21,437 nucleotides of DNA from Euperipatoides rowelli (taxonomy: Eukaryota > Onychophora > Udeonychophora > Euonychophora > Peripatopsidae). Under the pieces are notes generated by a model. The model made no database searches. It was not told where the DNA came from and saw only the letters and a program-made list of their open reading frames with translations. The stretch lies in the NCBI GenBank assembly GCA_003024985.2, contig PXIH01S0000137.1. One strand, 5' to 3'. Position 1 is the first letter of the stretch, and each line of letters begins with the position of its first letter. A program made the translations under genes and the position numbers. Of this stretch, positions 9,420 through 18,623 are shown piece after piece.

Positions 9420-10243
9420 CAAATAAAAGACTGACAATAACACAAACAATATAAAACACAATTGGAGTTGATATTAGACAATGGATTAATCACAAAAAGG
9501 GGAGTATTTTAAAAAATATATTTTCATGCCTTTTTAATAACATCATTAAAATATTTATATCAATTTGTATATATTACAACTGTAATTATGTACAGTTCTA
9601 AAGATTTAGCCTATTGTATTACCATAATATTTCTAGAGATCAATGGACAGAGAACCGTAATTTACAGCAATGAAAAATCCAATAGCCAATCTGATTTGTG
9701 AAGCCTATTTCAATCCCAAATTATTTTTCTATCTAATAAAGACGGGTAATTTTATTCCCTATATCACATATTATAAAAGCATCTCGGATACATGGCTGAT
9801 TAAAATATATATTTTATTAAAATATACACTAAATAAGGTACTGTATATATATAAATTATTAAATGTAATTTGTATTTTAAATGTTTGCATTAAACTTTTA
9901 CTTGCTAGCAGCCTGCTTATTAATAATTGTATTATTTAGAACTTTGGCCTGCTGTGAAAAGCAAAATTACGATACAATTTTAACAAAAATTATTAAAACC
10001 AAGTAAATTAATTTTGTAGCAGATTAATCAAGCAAACAGTATTTTGATATTGAATGTTTGATTGTTTTTATTGATGAAAAAACCAACTTGCAAAATCTCT
10101 TCTCACTAACTAACTGTACAATAAAACATTTTATATTGTAATAATTTTATAAATTCATAATGCCTATATATTATTTTAAAAACTTTGCATTTCTTTAATT
10201 AGCAAACAATATTATTTTTGAACTATGAAAAATTTAATAGATG
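9420..10243. other. AT-rich DNA, no gene recognised
   Basis: A plus-strand ORF of 89 codons at 9670-9939 is rich in Leu, Ile, Tyr and Asn with no recognisable domain. Its start region (MKNPIANLICEAYFNPKLFF) is a little less AT-biased, but there is no promoter or splice support. I treat it as chance. Confidence 0.45.
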
Positions 10244-10251
10244 GTCTTAAC
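10244..10251. repeat. Left target-site duplication of the hAT element
   Basis: GTCTTAAC directly abuts the element's left terminal inverted repeat and is repeated exactly at 11525-11532. Eight bases is the duplication length made by hAT transposases. Confidence 0.9.
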
Positions 10252-11524
10252 CAATGGTGTATTGCTAAAAATGTTTCTGAGTATACTCCAACTGGGAGTG
10301 TGTGCGGGAGGGGGTACCCCCCCCCCTGCAAGAAAATTTTGTAAAATTAGCTCTCTGTTTAAGGCTTTTAAATACTTTGTTTCAAGTTCATTATAAGAAA
10401 AATCAGTTTTTCAAATTTTTTGCACTTCCAGTTCAGTCTCTCCTACATTAGTTTTAATTTTGCTCATCTTGTTTTCTTTTGATATGCATANNNNNNNNNN
10501 NNNNNNNNNNNNNNNNNNNNNNNNNNNNNNNNNNNNNNNNNNNNNNNNNNNNNNNNNNNNNNNNNNNNNNNNNNNNNNNNNNNNNNNNNNNNNNNNNNNN
10601 NNNNNNNNNNNNNNNNNNNNNNNNNNNNNNNNNNNNNNNNNNNNNNNNNNNNNNNNNNNNNNNNNNNNNNNNNNNNNNNNNNNNNNNNNNNNNNNNNNNN
10701 NNNNNNNNNNNNNNNNNNNNNNNNNNNNNNNNNNNNNNNNNNNNNNNNNNNNNNNNNNNNNNNNNNNNNNNNNNNNNNNNNNNNNNNNNNNNNNNNNNNN
10801 NNNNNNNNNNNNNNNNNNNNNNNNNNNNNNNNNNNNNNNNNNNNNNNNNNNNNNNNNNNNNNNNNNNNNNNNNNNNNNNNNNNNNNNNNNNNNNNNNNNN
10901 NNNNNNNNNNNNNNNNNNNNNNNNNNNNNNNNNNNNNNNNNNNNNNNNNNNNNNNNNNNNNNNNNNNNNNNNNNNNNNNNNNNNNNNNNNNNNNNNNNNN
11001 NNNNNNNNNNNNNNNNNNNNNNNNNNNNNNNNNNNNNNNNNNNNNNNNNNNNNNNNNNNNNNNNNNNNNNNNNNNNNNNNNNNNNNNNNNNNNNNNNNNN
11101 NNNNNNNNNNNNNNNNNNNNNNNNNNNNNNNNNNNNNNNNNNNNNNNNNNNNNNNNNNNNNNNNNNNNNNNNNNNNNNNNNNNNNNNNNNNNNNNNNNNN
11201 NNNNNNNNNNNNNNNNNNNNNNNNNNNNNNNNNNNNNNNNNNNNNNNNNNNNNNNNNNNNNNNNNNNNNNNNNNNNNNNNNNNNNNNNNNNNNNNNNNNN
11301 NNNNNNNNNNNNNNNNNNNNNNNNNNNNNNNNNNNNNNNNNNNNNNNNNNNNNNNNNNNNNNNNNNNNNNNNNNNNNAAAAAATTATAACATGTCAATTA
11401 TTGTTTAAGAATATACAACCGTATAGCCATGTAATTGATTATCATTTTCTAAGTATACGCTTATAAAAATTAATCTTTCTAGTTATACTACGTATACCCT
11501 CGTATACCCCCCAATATAGCACTG
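10252..11524. mobile_element. hAT-superfamily DNA transposon (interior lost in assembly gap)
   Basis: The left end reads CAATGGTGTATTGC and the right end, reverse-complemented, reads CAGTGCTATATTGG. They agree at 10 of the first 14 positions and fit the CAGTG-type terminal repeat of hAT elements. Perfect 8 bp duplications GTCTTAAC flank both ends. Sub-terminal sequence on the left has GTATACTCC and a GGGAGGGGGTACCCC block; on the right it has repeated CGTATACCC words, the G/C-run and GTATAC motifs acting as sub-terminal repeats. The central 887 bases are N, so a transposase cannot be confirmed. The right-going minus-strand reading before the left end (MSKIKTNVGETELEVQKI then stop, about 10411-10470) could be the end of an internal ORF but matches no transposase motif I know. 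Confidence 0.85.
10491..11377. other. Assembly gap (887 N)
   Basis: An uninterrupted run of N lies wholly inside the hAT element. The three ORFs of about 309-328 codons spanning it are artefacts of translating N. Repeated copies of the element elsewhere, or the G/C homopolymer at its left end, probably caused the gap. The true size may differ from 887. Confidence 0.99.
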
Positions 11525-11532
11525 GTCTTAAC
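11525..11532. repeat. Right target-site duplication of the hAT element
   Basis: GTCTTAAC, identical to 10244-10251, follows immediately after the terminal CACTG of the right inverted repeat. Confidence 0.9.
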
Positions 11533-12485
11533 CTACTAAACCAAAAGTCAACTCTAAACCCAATACTTTTCATACTGGTTACTCTATCCATTGTCATTCA
11601 AAAAAATCACACTAACGACTAACGAGTAACACTGTAGGCAGTTTCATGAAGTAGGACTCTATTTAACTATACATTATCCTATACTTGAAAAGGTAAGAAA
11701 AGGCTTTATTTATACAATTTTACTAACTTTATTTGCAGCTTTTATTAAGGGGTGGGGACTACAGATCAGAACATTTTTTATTTATTTATTAAGTTATGGC
11801 AATTTAAATAGGAAAATAATACATGGCTTTAAAAGGCGAGTTAAAATATGTAGTTGTATTTTATTGTGGATACTTATCATAAAAACAGACACCATCTTTG
11901 AATTTTATAGTATCAACAATTTTAGCTGCTCGGTAACAAAACCAGATAAAAACATGGGACCAGTATTTTATGCAGTTCTAATGATATTAAATACCGTACA
12001 ACTATGTTTTATTTGTAAAAATTAACTTTTTATATTTACATTTTTTTCAAACATGTATTAGGGCTTTTTTTTCAATAATGATTTGATGTTTTAAATGTCT
12101 CATTGTATAAAATGAATACTTAAAATTTAAAAACATAGTTGTATAATCATGCCAATTTTTAGGAAGTTACAACAGGTTAAATAAGATGTATGAATTTTAT
12201 AAGTGACTGAATACATCAAAATTTCTATTTTGAAAAAAAACATTTAAATATTAAAAAAAAATCAATCAGAAATTATATTTTTCAAATATTTATTTTGTGG
12301 TTTGCCAATTATCAACCAAGAGAAATGCAGTAAAATGAAAAATATCAAAGATTTTAGCCTAAACTACATAATTTTTATTTCAACTTTGACTAGTAAGAAA
12401 TCAATATAAAATTGATTTTTAATAATGAAGAGACATTATACAAGTAAAACTTTATTGTATTATAACATATAGAGAATTTGAAATG
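11533..12485. other. AT-rich DNA, no gene recognised
   Basis: Unique AT-rich sequence. A plus-strand AAAG|GTAAGA word near 11691 has only poor upstream acceptors giving lengths not divisible by three. Confidence 0.5.
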
Positions 12486-12489
12486 TAAA

Positions 12490-12660
12490 AATCATAAAAT
12501 CTAAAAATCGGTTCTGGAATTAATTTCCGGCTCAAAACCTGTAGCATATCCCCTTTAATGAACAATATTCAGCCTTGTTGTAGTAGTATTAGATGATTTG
12601 TGAGCAGGAATTTTCCAACGCTGGTGAATAATGTTATAAACTTACTCTGTTTATATGTTA
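12490..12660. other. Less AT-rich segment of unknown origin
   Basis: The plus strand has an open stretch KIGSGINFRLKTCSISPLMN... to a TGA near 12595, continuing in the same frame as FVSRNFPTLVNNVINLLC after the stop. The minus strand carries GGGGATATGCTACAGG and TTGAGCCGGAAATTAATTCC words. A minus-strand GTAAGT donor (plus 12646-12651) directly follows an ACAG, leaving room for only one base, so no microexon is called. It may be an old interspersed repeat; I do not recognise it. Confidence 0.3.
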
Positions 12661-12664
12661 CAAA

Positions 12665-13660
12665 TTTTATTTGGAGTTTTTATAAAAGATTAAAATTTAG
12701 CAATTAAATTAAATGAATTTGAGAATTAGAATTATATTTAATTATATTATGTTATTCTATATAAAGAGTGCAAAAATTAATTCATTGAGGTGAATAAAAT
12801 ATTCTGTTAATAAATTATTTTTTTTTATCATTACTGGGGTAATTTTTTAATGTCTTATTAAAAAAGTCATTTTTAAATATATTTTTTTACTCATTTACCC
12901 TTAAAACATTAAAATTTATTAACAAAAAGTAATAAATTTTTTGACATAAAAACAATCATGATTTGTGGTATAGCAACTATAGATTTGACAAATTCATTGT
13001 AGCAAAAAAATCACAATTTGTTTTCATATTACTGAAAACAAATTTTGGAAGAAATAACAGATCTCCCCAAATGAAAAAAAAAAACCCTGCCAACGGTGGT
13101 AATTATAATAGAAAGCAAAATATAATGAATACTTTCTTGAATAAAAGAAAAAAAAAAATTTCATAAGAGTAATGTTTAAAAAAAAAAAACTTTCGATGGA
13201 TATACTGTACCAAAATAAAAAGACACGGCAATAAAACACAACCACAAAATAATCCAATTGAAATTTTAAAATCCGATTAAATTGGCAGAAAAAAATTTAG
13301 TTGAAGAAAATGTCAAAAAAATTAGTTATTATTAACGGTAACTGCAGCAATGTAATTTATAAGTTCATGATAAAAGCAATTGTGAAAACCACTAGACATA
13401 TTCCGATTTGAAAAATAACTTATTTTTGCGAATTATATATAATTGAATTATGAATCAATAAATAGGCCACTGGGGAAAAAAGATGATGACCATCCCTCTC
13501 CTTCCCCCCACCCTGACCGGAAAAAAAAAAGATGAACCAAAGAGGGAGAAGAAAAAAATTAAAAAAAAAAAAATACTGGTGGTATATTTCTTTATCTGAA
13601 TGATGAAAAAATAGTGCTTTCAGCACATCAAAGGCGGAACTTGTTAGTGAGATATATAGG
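12665..13660. other. AT-rich DNA with many A-runs
   Basis: A-runs of 9-12 occur near 13075, 13149, 13180, 13520 and 13560 on the plus strand. Between about 13490 and 13550 a CCCTCTCCTTCCCCCCACCC pyrimidine block and a purine block stand side by side. The overlapping short ORFs on both strands are low-complexity (Lys-rich or Phe-rich) and not credible. Confidence 0.5.
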
Positions 13661-13673
13661 TTTGTCTACTCAC

Positions 13674-13682
13674 GCAGCAGAT
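13674..13682 (-). other. Candidate 9 nt microexon (minus strand)
   Basis: The minus strand reads AATTTATTTTTTATAG, then ATCTGCTGC, then GTGAGTAGAC (donor plus 13668-13673). The T-rich acceptor and strong donor are both good. Five of nine bases are G or C. The chain phase reads SA and leaves GC. The interval is so short that coding content offers no test. Confidence 0.25.
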
Positions 13683-13689
13683 CTATAAA

Positions 13690-14390
13690 AAATAAATTTC
13701 AAAACTTGTTTAAAATTATATTCTTCCAAAAAATAACCGTCTATATACCAAACAGTTCCAAGACAGGGAAGAGGATAAGAATAGAGCAAAGAAGAAAAAG
13801 GGGAGTCTGGAAGGTGTTAAACATCATTGACAACTATTCATACAAGCCAATGAAAACAAACCATGCAACTACATAAAAAACAATACAAAATACAAGCACT
13901 ACAATTCTACATGAAACAAAGTAACATACACATTAACAAATTCTGTTATACAACAAACTCAAAATATATAGTTCTTAAAAAAAATTACTTTTAACATGCT
14001 CATAACTAAATTATCATGCTAGGAACGAAGGTTTTACAAAGAAAACCTCATGGAGATCGCATGACTGTTACAGCAAAATAAAAGTAATTCTAAAATTATA
14101 ATACTAGTAATCAAAGTTAAATAGAAGTAAATTTTAAAATTAAATTAACTAAAACTACTGGGAAACTACAAATTATATGACTAAAGTTAATATAATACTA
14201 TTTATTAAACAATAACATAAATCCCACAAATTACAAGGCACTAGTGTGGTACAAGCATGAGTAAAAGTAGGAAAGAATGGAAATACAACTGAAAACATGG
14301 TATATAGACGGTACACAAAACGTTCAACAGAGAGAGAAAAAAACACCCCCTTCTGGTTTTAACTAATGGATGGCTACCAAATAAAAATGC
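13690..14390. other. AT-rich DNA upstream of the 24 nt microexon candidate's donor
   Basis: No recognisable gene. On the minus strand this would be the intron between the 24 nt and 9 nt candidates. A 64-codon minus-strand ORF at 14241-14435 has no recognisable features. Confidence 0.4.
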
Positions 14391-14391
14391 C

Positions 14392-14408
14392 TTTTGCACA
14401 GTGCAAAA
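14392..14408. repeat. 17 bp near-perfect palindrome TTTTGCACAGTGCAAAA
   Basis: TTTTGCAC and GTGCAAAA are perfect arms around a single A. On the minus strand it lies about 45 nt downstream of the 24 nt microexon candidate. A symmetric element this close to a microexon donor could be an intronic structure or a DNA-binding site; this is inference only. Confidence 0.85.
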
Positions 14409-14453
14409 ATGTATTTTTAGATTAATACCATCCACAATTGGAACAAAACTTAC

Positions 14454-14477
14454 TCTGGATCCAGGCCTTTCTTCAAG
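14454..14477 (-). CDS. Candidate 24 nt microexon of an unidentified minus-strand gene
   Basis: The minus strand shows a T9 tract and CTTTTCAG (acceptor, plus 14478-14480 is the CAG), then 24 nt, then GTAAGTTTTG (donor, plus 14448-14453). Twelve of the 24 bases are G or C, against roughly a quarter in the surroundings, so composition as well as the splice sites suggests selection. Phase 2 contains a stop. Phase 0 reads LEERPGSR. The phase with one leading base reads LKKGLDP and leaves GA. Only the latter stays open through the downstream candidates at 13674, 8667, 6030, 5155 and 3452. Twenty-four-nucleotide, frame-preserving exons are a known class of alternatively used microexons in animal genes. 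I do not recognise the peptide, so no gene is named. The last exon base before GT is A rather than the preferred G. Confidence 0.45.
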
Positions 14478-14484
14478 CTGAAAA

Positions 14485-15545
14485 GAAAAAAAAATATTAT
14501 GTAAATAATTTTAATATTTTTTAAATCAGAAAAAAAAAAAAAATCCAATAAAAAATATTGTTTACAAAAAGAACTAAAGTCAATTCAATAGGGTACATAA
14601 TGTAGTCCTTCTTATTTTACTCTTGAGAAGTCATTTTATGTTTGCGAGTTTGATTTATGAAGTGTTACTTAAATTAAATTGATCAGCGATTTCAAACACT
14701 AGCTATAGATAATATGGAAATTGTTGGTGAATTGTGTTCAAAATATAATAAATAATCTATCGACCATGATTCAAATTTCAAACTTTTTACTTAAAATAGA
14801 CCCAAATTCTTAACAAAATTGTATTTTATATTTATACTTCACAACTCCATCCTGATGACCACAAATTGAAGTACAGGTAGTATTTGTATTTCGAATGAAG
14901 CCCAATTTATAAAAAATGTCAAACACACACATGACAGTCATTTCCAGTTAAATTTTATCAATAATAAAAAAAAATTAAACTAGAAAAATAAACAAGAGAA
15001 AAATTGTCTTTTTTAAAAACTAAGACTAAAAAAAATATCATTTAAAAAGTCTTCTTATTCTTTGGCTGTTTGTTTAAAACTATGTGGCAACACTTTATAG
15101 CTGAACAGTAGTCATTATATTCACACAATGTAATGCTATCATTTAATTACCAAGGCATAATAATAACCTGTTAGAACTATGTCAGGATATCAGTAAATAT
15201 AATGTTGCAAGACGATTTTTAAAATATGAGCATAACTCATGCATTTCATTCTGACAAGTATGTTATTATTTTAAGGAGATACTTGTAATGTTACATTAGA
15301 AACTTATTTATAAAATGGGAAAGCAGGCACAACTACTTTAAAAATATTATGACAGTGAATTCATACACTTTTACCATTACAATTAGAATTTTTTTTAATT
15401 TATAGGCTGTTTGATATTATAACGATTAGGGGTTCTTATGTTTTATTATTTGTTATTTATTGCTTTAAAGAGATAGCTGATGTTATTTCAAGGTATAATT
15501 ACTTTCTTAATACATCATTTACGAATCGCATGCGTAAATATAGTA
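14485..15545. other. AT-rich DNA, no gene recognised
   Basis: Unique AT-rich sequence with A-runs near 14486 and 14530. On the minus strand this would be the intron just upstream of the 24 nt candidate. No RNA gene is seen. Confidence 0.45.
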
Positions 15546-15551
15546 CTAAAA

Positions 15552-15692
15552 TGACGTCAAATCATTGAATTGAATTATCTCTTGAAATATTCAAACCCAC
15601 TTGAACGAGCTAAATAATTAATTAGTTATTCATTTTATACATTTGTTTGCGCACTCTTTGTATTATAAAATGGAGCGCCCACACAAATCTTA
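15552..15692 (+). promoter_or_regulatory. Core-promoter-like layout: CRE, TATA box, initiator
   Basis: TGACGTCA, a full CRE/ATF palindrome, lies at 15552-15559. TATAAAA is at 15664-15670, followed by GC-richer GGAGCGCCCACAC. TTAGTCT at 15690-15696 fits the initiator YYANWYY with its A at 15692, 28 bases after the first T of the TATA box, which is the standard spacing. A 100-codon ORF starts at 15705 but is unrecognised and would leave a 5' leader of only about 13 nt. The layout suits either a cellular promoter or the U3/R of an LTR retroelement. I found no convincing TG...CA ends or target-site duplication. Confidence 0.4.
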
Positions 15693-15704
15693 GTCTGTAT
15701 TCGC

Positions 15705-16007
15705 ATGTTGGTTAGTTGCTGCCTTTCCAGCGGATACTTTTATTTTACCACCTTATTGTTTATATTTTTATGCAGTAACCACCTTTCCAGGTTGCAGACC
15801 GCCCCAATACTGTGTTTAACGGTCATTACTAGAAGACGGCTTTTGATTTGTATACCATTTTATTTAGTACCTGTATATAAAATTGGAGTTATTTCCAGTC
15901 ATCGGTGTTTGGCTAATCTATTCAACTTTTTACCTTATGAAAAGCCATTTTATGGTAATAAAAAGCCATTTGTTATAAATACTGTAAATGTATTGTATAT
16001 TATATGA
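15705..16007 (+). other. Unrecognised 100-codon ORF downstream of the promoter-like element
   Basis: The reading starts MLVSCCLSSGYFYFTTLLFI, with an N-terminal hydrophobic stretch that resembles a signal peptide or membrane segment (about residues 10-23), then a basic middle (TRRR near residue 42). It is less AT-driven than other ORFs here, with Cys, Pro, Ser and Arg. An AATAAA word at 15957-15962 falls inside the 3' part. I recognise no domain. It may be a real short gene, part of an LTR, or chance. Confidence 0.2.
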
Positions 16008-16009
16008 AT

Positions 16010-16760
16010 ATGTGTGTGTATAAAATAATTGACACAAAAGGCAAGTGGGGCAAGAGTTAATTCAACTTTAAGATTAGAAAAAAAAAAAAAAACTTCTACT
16101 CGGACAAAAAAAAAAAACAATTATTTTGATTAGTCTCCAATATATCAGTGTCAATATTTATAAATGAAAATAACATTTCTCCTTACCAAGAATTCCAGAA
16201 CTTTGTTAATGATTGTCGAACAACTAAAGAATTACAATCTGAATATTAAAACAATATACATTTATATTACATTTTTTATTCTTTATTATTATATAAATAT
16301 TTTGTTGTTTCCAAGTGTAATGTTCAATAATATTAATATCTATGGTAAAATTCTTAAATGCTTCCTAGTAACACCAACGTATAATGTAAATTCACTATTA
16401 CAGTTTAATATGATTGAAAAGCTGAATCAAATCATAGAACCTTTGTAGGCAGAAGATTATCAAACAAAAAAAATAGAAATGGATTGAATCTATGTTAAAA
16501 ATCAGTTTTAAATTAACAGTTTTGAAAGTTTTATTAGTTAGCTTCATTGACAAAAAAAAAAGTAACCACTAAAAAAAAAAAAAGTAAACGACGACTGTGG
16601 TGATTCCCGGCCACTCAAATTCTGGGAGATTAATGATCACTTAAAATTTGAATATATTTAATACTTGAATTGAAAAACTAAAATATCCTAATAATTCAAT
16701 AATTATTAAAGTTTTATAATATAACAATAGCTATTATTATTTAATATCAGTAAAAAAAAA
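16010..16760. other. AT-rich DNA with A-runs; one discarded exon-like interval
   Basis: A-runs of 10-14 lie near 16078, 16107, 16553 and 16571. On the minus strand a CTTTAG acceptor, 37 nt (16187-16223) and a CTTG|GTAAGG donor form an exon-like interval. Its length is not divisible by three and its inclusion would break the phase of the downstream chain. A CAAATTCTGGG at 16616-16626 is exactly reverse-complemented at 17018-17028. Confidence 0.4.
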
Positions 16761-16763
16761 CAT

Positions 16764-16801
16764 TCGACTCCGACTCCTGTTAATTTTAGTAGTTCGACTC
16801 T
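16764..16801. repeat. GACTCC-type short repeat, left copy
   Basis: TTCGACTCCGACTCCTG and, after an insert, TTCGACTC. A related GACTCC cluster lies at 17738-17776 on the other side of the ~122 bp array, so the two may mark the borders of one compound repeat. Confidence 0.5.
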
Positions 16802-17079
16802 AACAAAATTAAATACAAAGACATTTTATTGTGAGTGTAATAAAAAAGAGAAAAAAATATATAAAGAAATGATTCAAAATTTGAGTCAAAATTCAAATTC
16901 AAATCAGTTACAATGTGTACTCTACTAAAAACAGAAATACTGCAGAGAAAACTACAAATTTAATAAATTAAAACTAGTCGAAAGCCGTCCAAATCGACGT
17001 TAATTTTTTTTTTTGAGCCCAGAATTTGGTGTCGTGTTTGGAACTATGGTAAACTCTCCCAATGTATTTGCTCTCCCCC

Positions 17080-17640
17080 CGCCCATCCCCCCAAAAAAAT
17101 GGGCAAGTCTATTTTCATTGTCTAAAATGATGGAATTCAATTGGGCTTTCCTAGCACCCCAATGGGATTCTAGACCTTTAGGGTAACACAAATTTCAAAT
17201 TAATCGGACATTTTAAAATATTTTGATTTTTGGGGGATCCTAGCACCCTCATGTGTACACCTAGAACCTTGACCTTTTATATACATATTATAGACTTCTC
17301 GTGTAACACCAATTTCAAATTATAACTTAATCGGAGCATTTTAAAAAATTTAGATTTTTGGGGGTCCCCTAGCACAATGTGACCACCTAGGACCTTGACC
17401 TTTTATATGTACATATTCTACACTTATAGTGTACACAAATTTCAACTTAATTGGAGCATTTTAAAAAATAGAGATTTTTGGTGCCCCCCTAGGACCCCTA
17501 TGTGACCACCTAGGACCTAGACCTTTATATACATATTGTAGACCTCTATGGTAATACCAATTTCAGCTTAATTGGGCAAACCATTGGGGAGAAAATTTAA
17601 TTTAAAGAATTCGGAATGACGGACACACAGAGAAAATTTG
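17080..17640. repeat. Tandem array, ~120-127 bp unit, about four copies
   Basis: AATTTCAA(A/C)TTAAT(C/T)GGA phase points lie at about 17191, 17311, 17438 and 17559, giving periods of 120, 127 and 121 bp. Each unit has CATTTTAAAA, then GATTTTTGGGGG with a C-run, CCTAG(C/G)AC, ATGTG(A/T)(A/C)CACCTAG, ACCTTGACCTTTTATAT(A/G), ACATATT and TAGAC. The array ends with GAATGACGGACACACAG, a tail style seen on similar long-period repeats of marine invertebrates (recollection, not checked). A 63-codon minus-strand ORF at 17000-17191 overlaps the first degenerate unit and is not a gene. Confidence 0.9.
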
Positions 17641-17737
17641 TTTTTTTTTTAATATAATAATAATTGGCAACAAACCACCTCTCAATTTTTTATTTCTATA
17701 AAATTTAAACATAGACTTGAAGTCGGCACATTTGTTT

Positions 17738-17776
17738 GACTCCACTGACTAGAAATTCCTCCTAAACTCTGACTCC
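17738..17776. repeat. GACTCC-type short repeat, right copy
   Basis: TTTGACTCCACTGACTAG and, after an insert, CTCTGACTCCAGAAACC. It parallels the 16764-16801 cluster. Confidence 0.45.
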
Positions 17777-17941
17777 AGAAACCTGGTTAATATATGTGCA
17801 ATCCATTTTTTTATTTTAAATTTTTATGTAAGGTAGGAGGAAAAATTACAAAAAATATTGTCCTTGAAAATTGTCTTTTTTTTTAAAAGATCCATTCCCT
17901 TCAAAGAAGTTTACTTTATTCCATTAATGTTTTTTATTATG

Positions 17942-18197
17942 AGTAATTAGTTATCCTCTTCAGGCATGTTCACGGTTTTCTTCAAATGCTTCCGTAACAC
18001 TCACTATAAGCGAATAAAATCTATCCATTAGTGGTCATATTTTTTTAAAAAGATTTAATGGCCTTTTCTATCTTTCTATGTATTATTTGAAGAGTAATTG
18101 AAAGGATAACTTGCCCAGTAATTAGTTATCCTTTTCAGGCATGTTCACAATTTTCTTCAAATGCTTCCCTAAACACTCACCATAAGTGACTAAAATA
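17942..18197. repeat. Direct duplication, ~80 bp copies 175 bp apart, with an internal hairpin
   Basis: AGTAATTAGTTATCCTCTTC at 17942 recurs with one change at 18117. Homology continues through CAGGCATGTTCAC, TTTTCTTCAAATGCTTCC and AACACTCAC to about 18021 and 18197. Just before the second copy AAAGGATAACT (18101-18111) is the exact reverse complement of AGTTATCCTTT (18124-18134), giving an 11 bp stem. The first copy lacks this hairpin. Confidence 0.9.
18181..18189 (-). other. Weak candidate 9 nt microexon (minus strand)
   Basis: The minus strand reads TGAAATATTTTAG, TCACTTATG, GTGAGTGTTT (donor plus 18175-18180). The length divides by three and the chain phase is open (HL, leaving TG). The interval lies inside the second copy of the 80 bp duplication. 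The first copy keeps the donor but not the acceptor spacing, which weakens it. Confidence 0.12.
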
Positions 18198-18623
18198 TTT
18201 CAATTGGGCCTACTTTGGACTGTACTTTTAAAAGGAAATGACCCATTCACAATTCAGGATGATCAAATTAATATTGCTTATAGATATTACCAAAAGTTTA
18301 TTTATCCAATTAGAAATATTTAGCCTATTTTATTAATATTATTATTCTTAATGTTGTGTTCAAATTTAATTTTTAAAGTTAAAATTTCTTAGTTATTTTT
18401 ATACGAACAAGATTGTAATTTGTTATAGCCTAGTACTAATAAATCAGTGAATAGAATAGTTTTGTGTGAAAGTAATTTTTGCACTGTAGTTAAAGTCTGT
18501 TTAGGTTGAAAAGTTAACTTATTCAGCATTTAAAAATACAATTTTATATATTTTAAGCATATGAGCATTAGCAAAAAAAATTATTAGGACAAAAAAATTT
18601 CCTTCTTACGTCAAATCTAAGAT

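Noticed and set aside
10411-11408. Three long ORFs of about 309-328 codons
   Set aside because: They are created by translating the N-run; only a few real residues lie at their ends.
12646-12651. Strong minus-strand GTAAGT donor
   Set aside because: The nearest upstream AG leaves a one-base exon, and the next one gives stops in all phases.
13631-13653. Plus-strand interval between CTTTCAG and GTGAGA
   Set aside because: 23 nt, not frame-preserving, and the donor is weak.
16187-16223. 37 nt minus-strand interval between CTTTAG and GTAAGG
   Set aside because: Length is not divisible by three, and joining it to the downstream candidates forces a stop at the 8667-8678 interval.
16164-16448. 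94-codon plus ORF MKITFLLTKNSRTLL...
   Set aside because: AT-driven Ile/Tyr/Asn/Leu composition, no domain, and no promoter or splice support.
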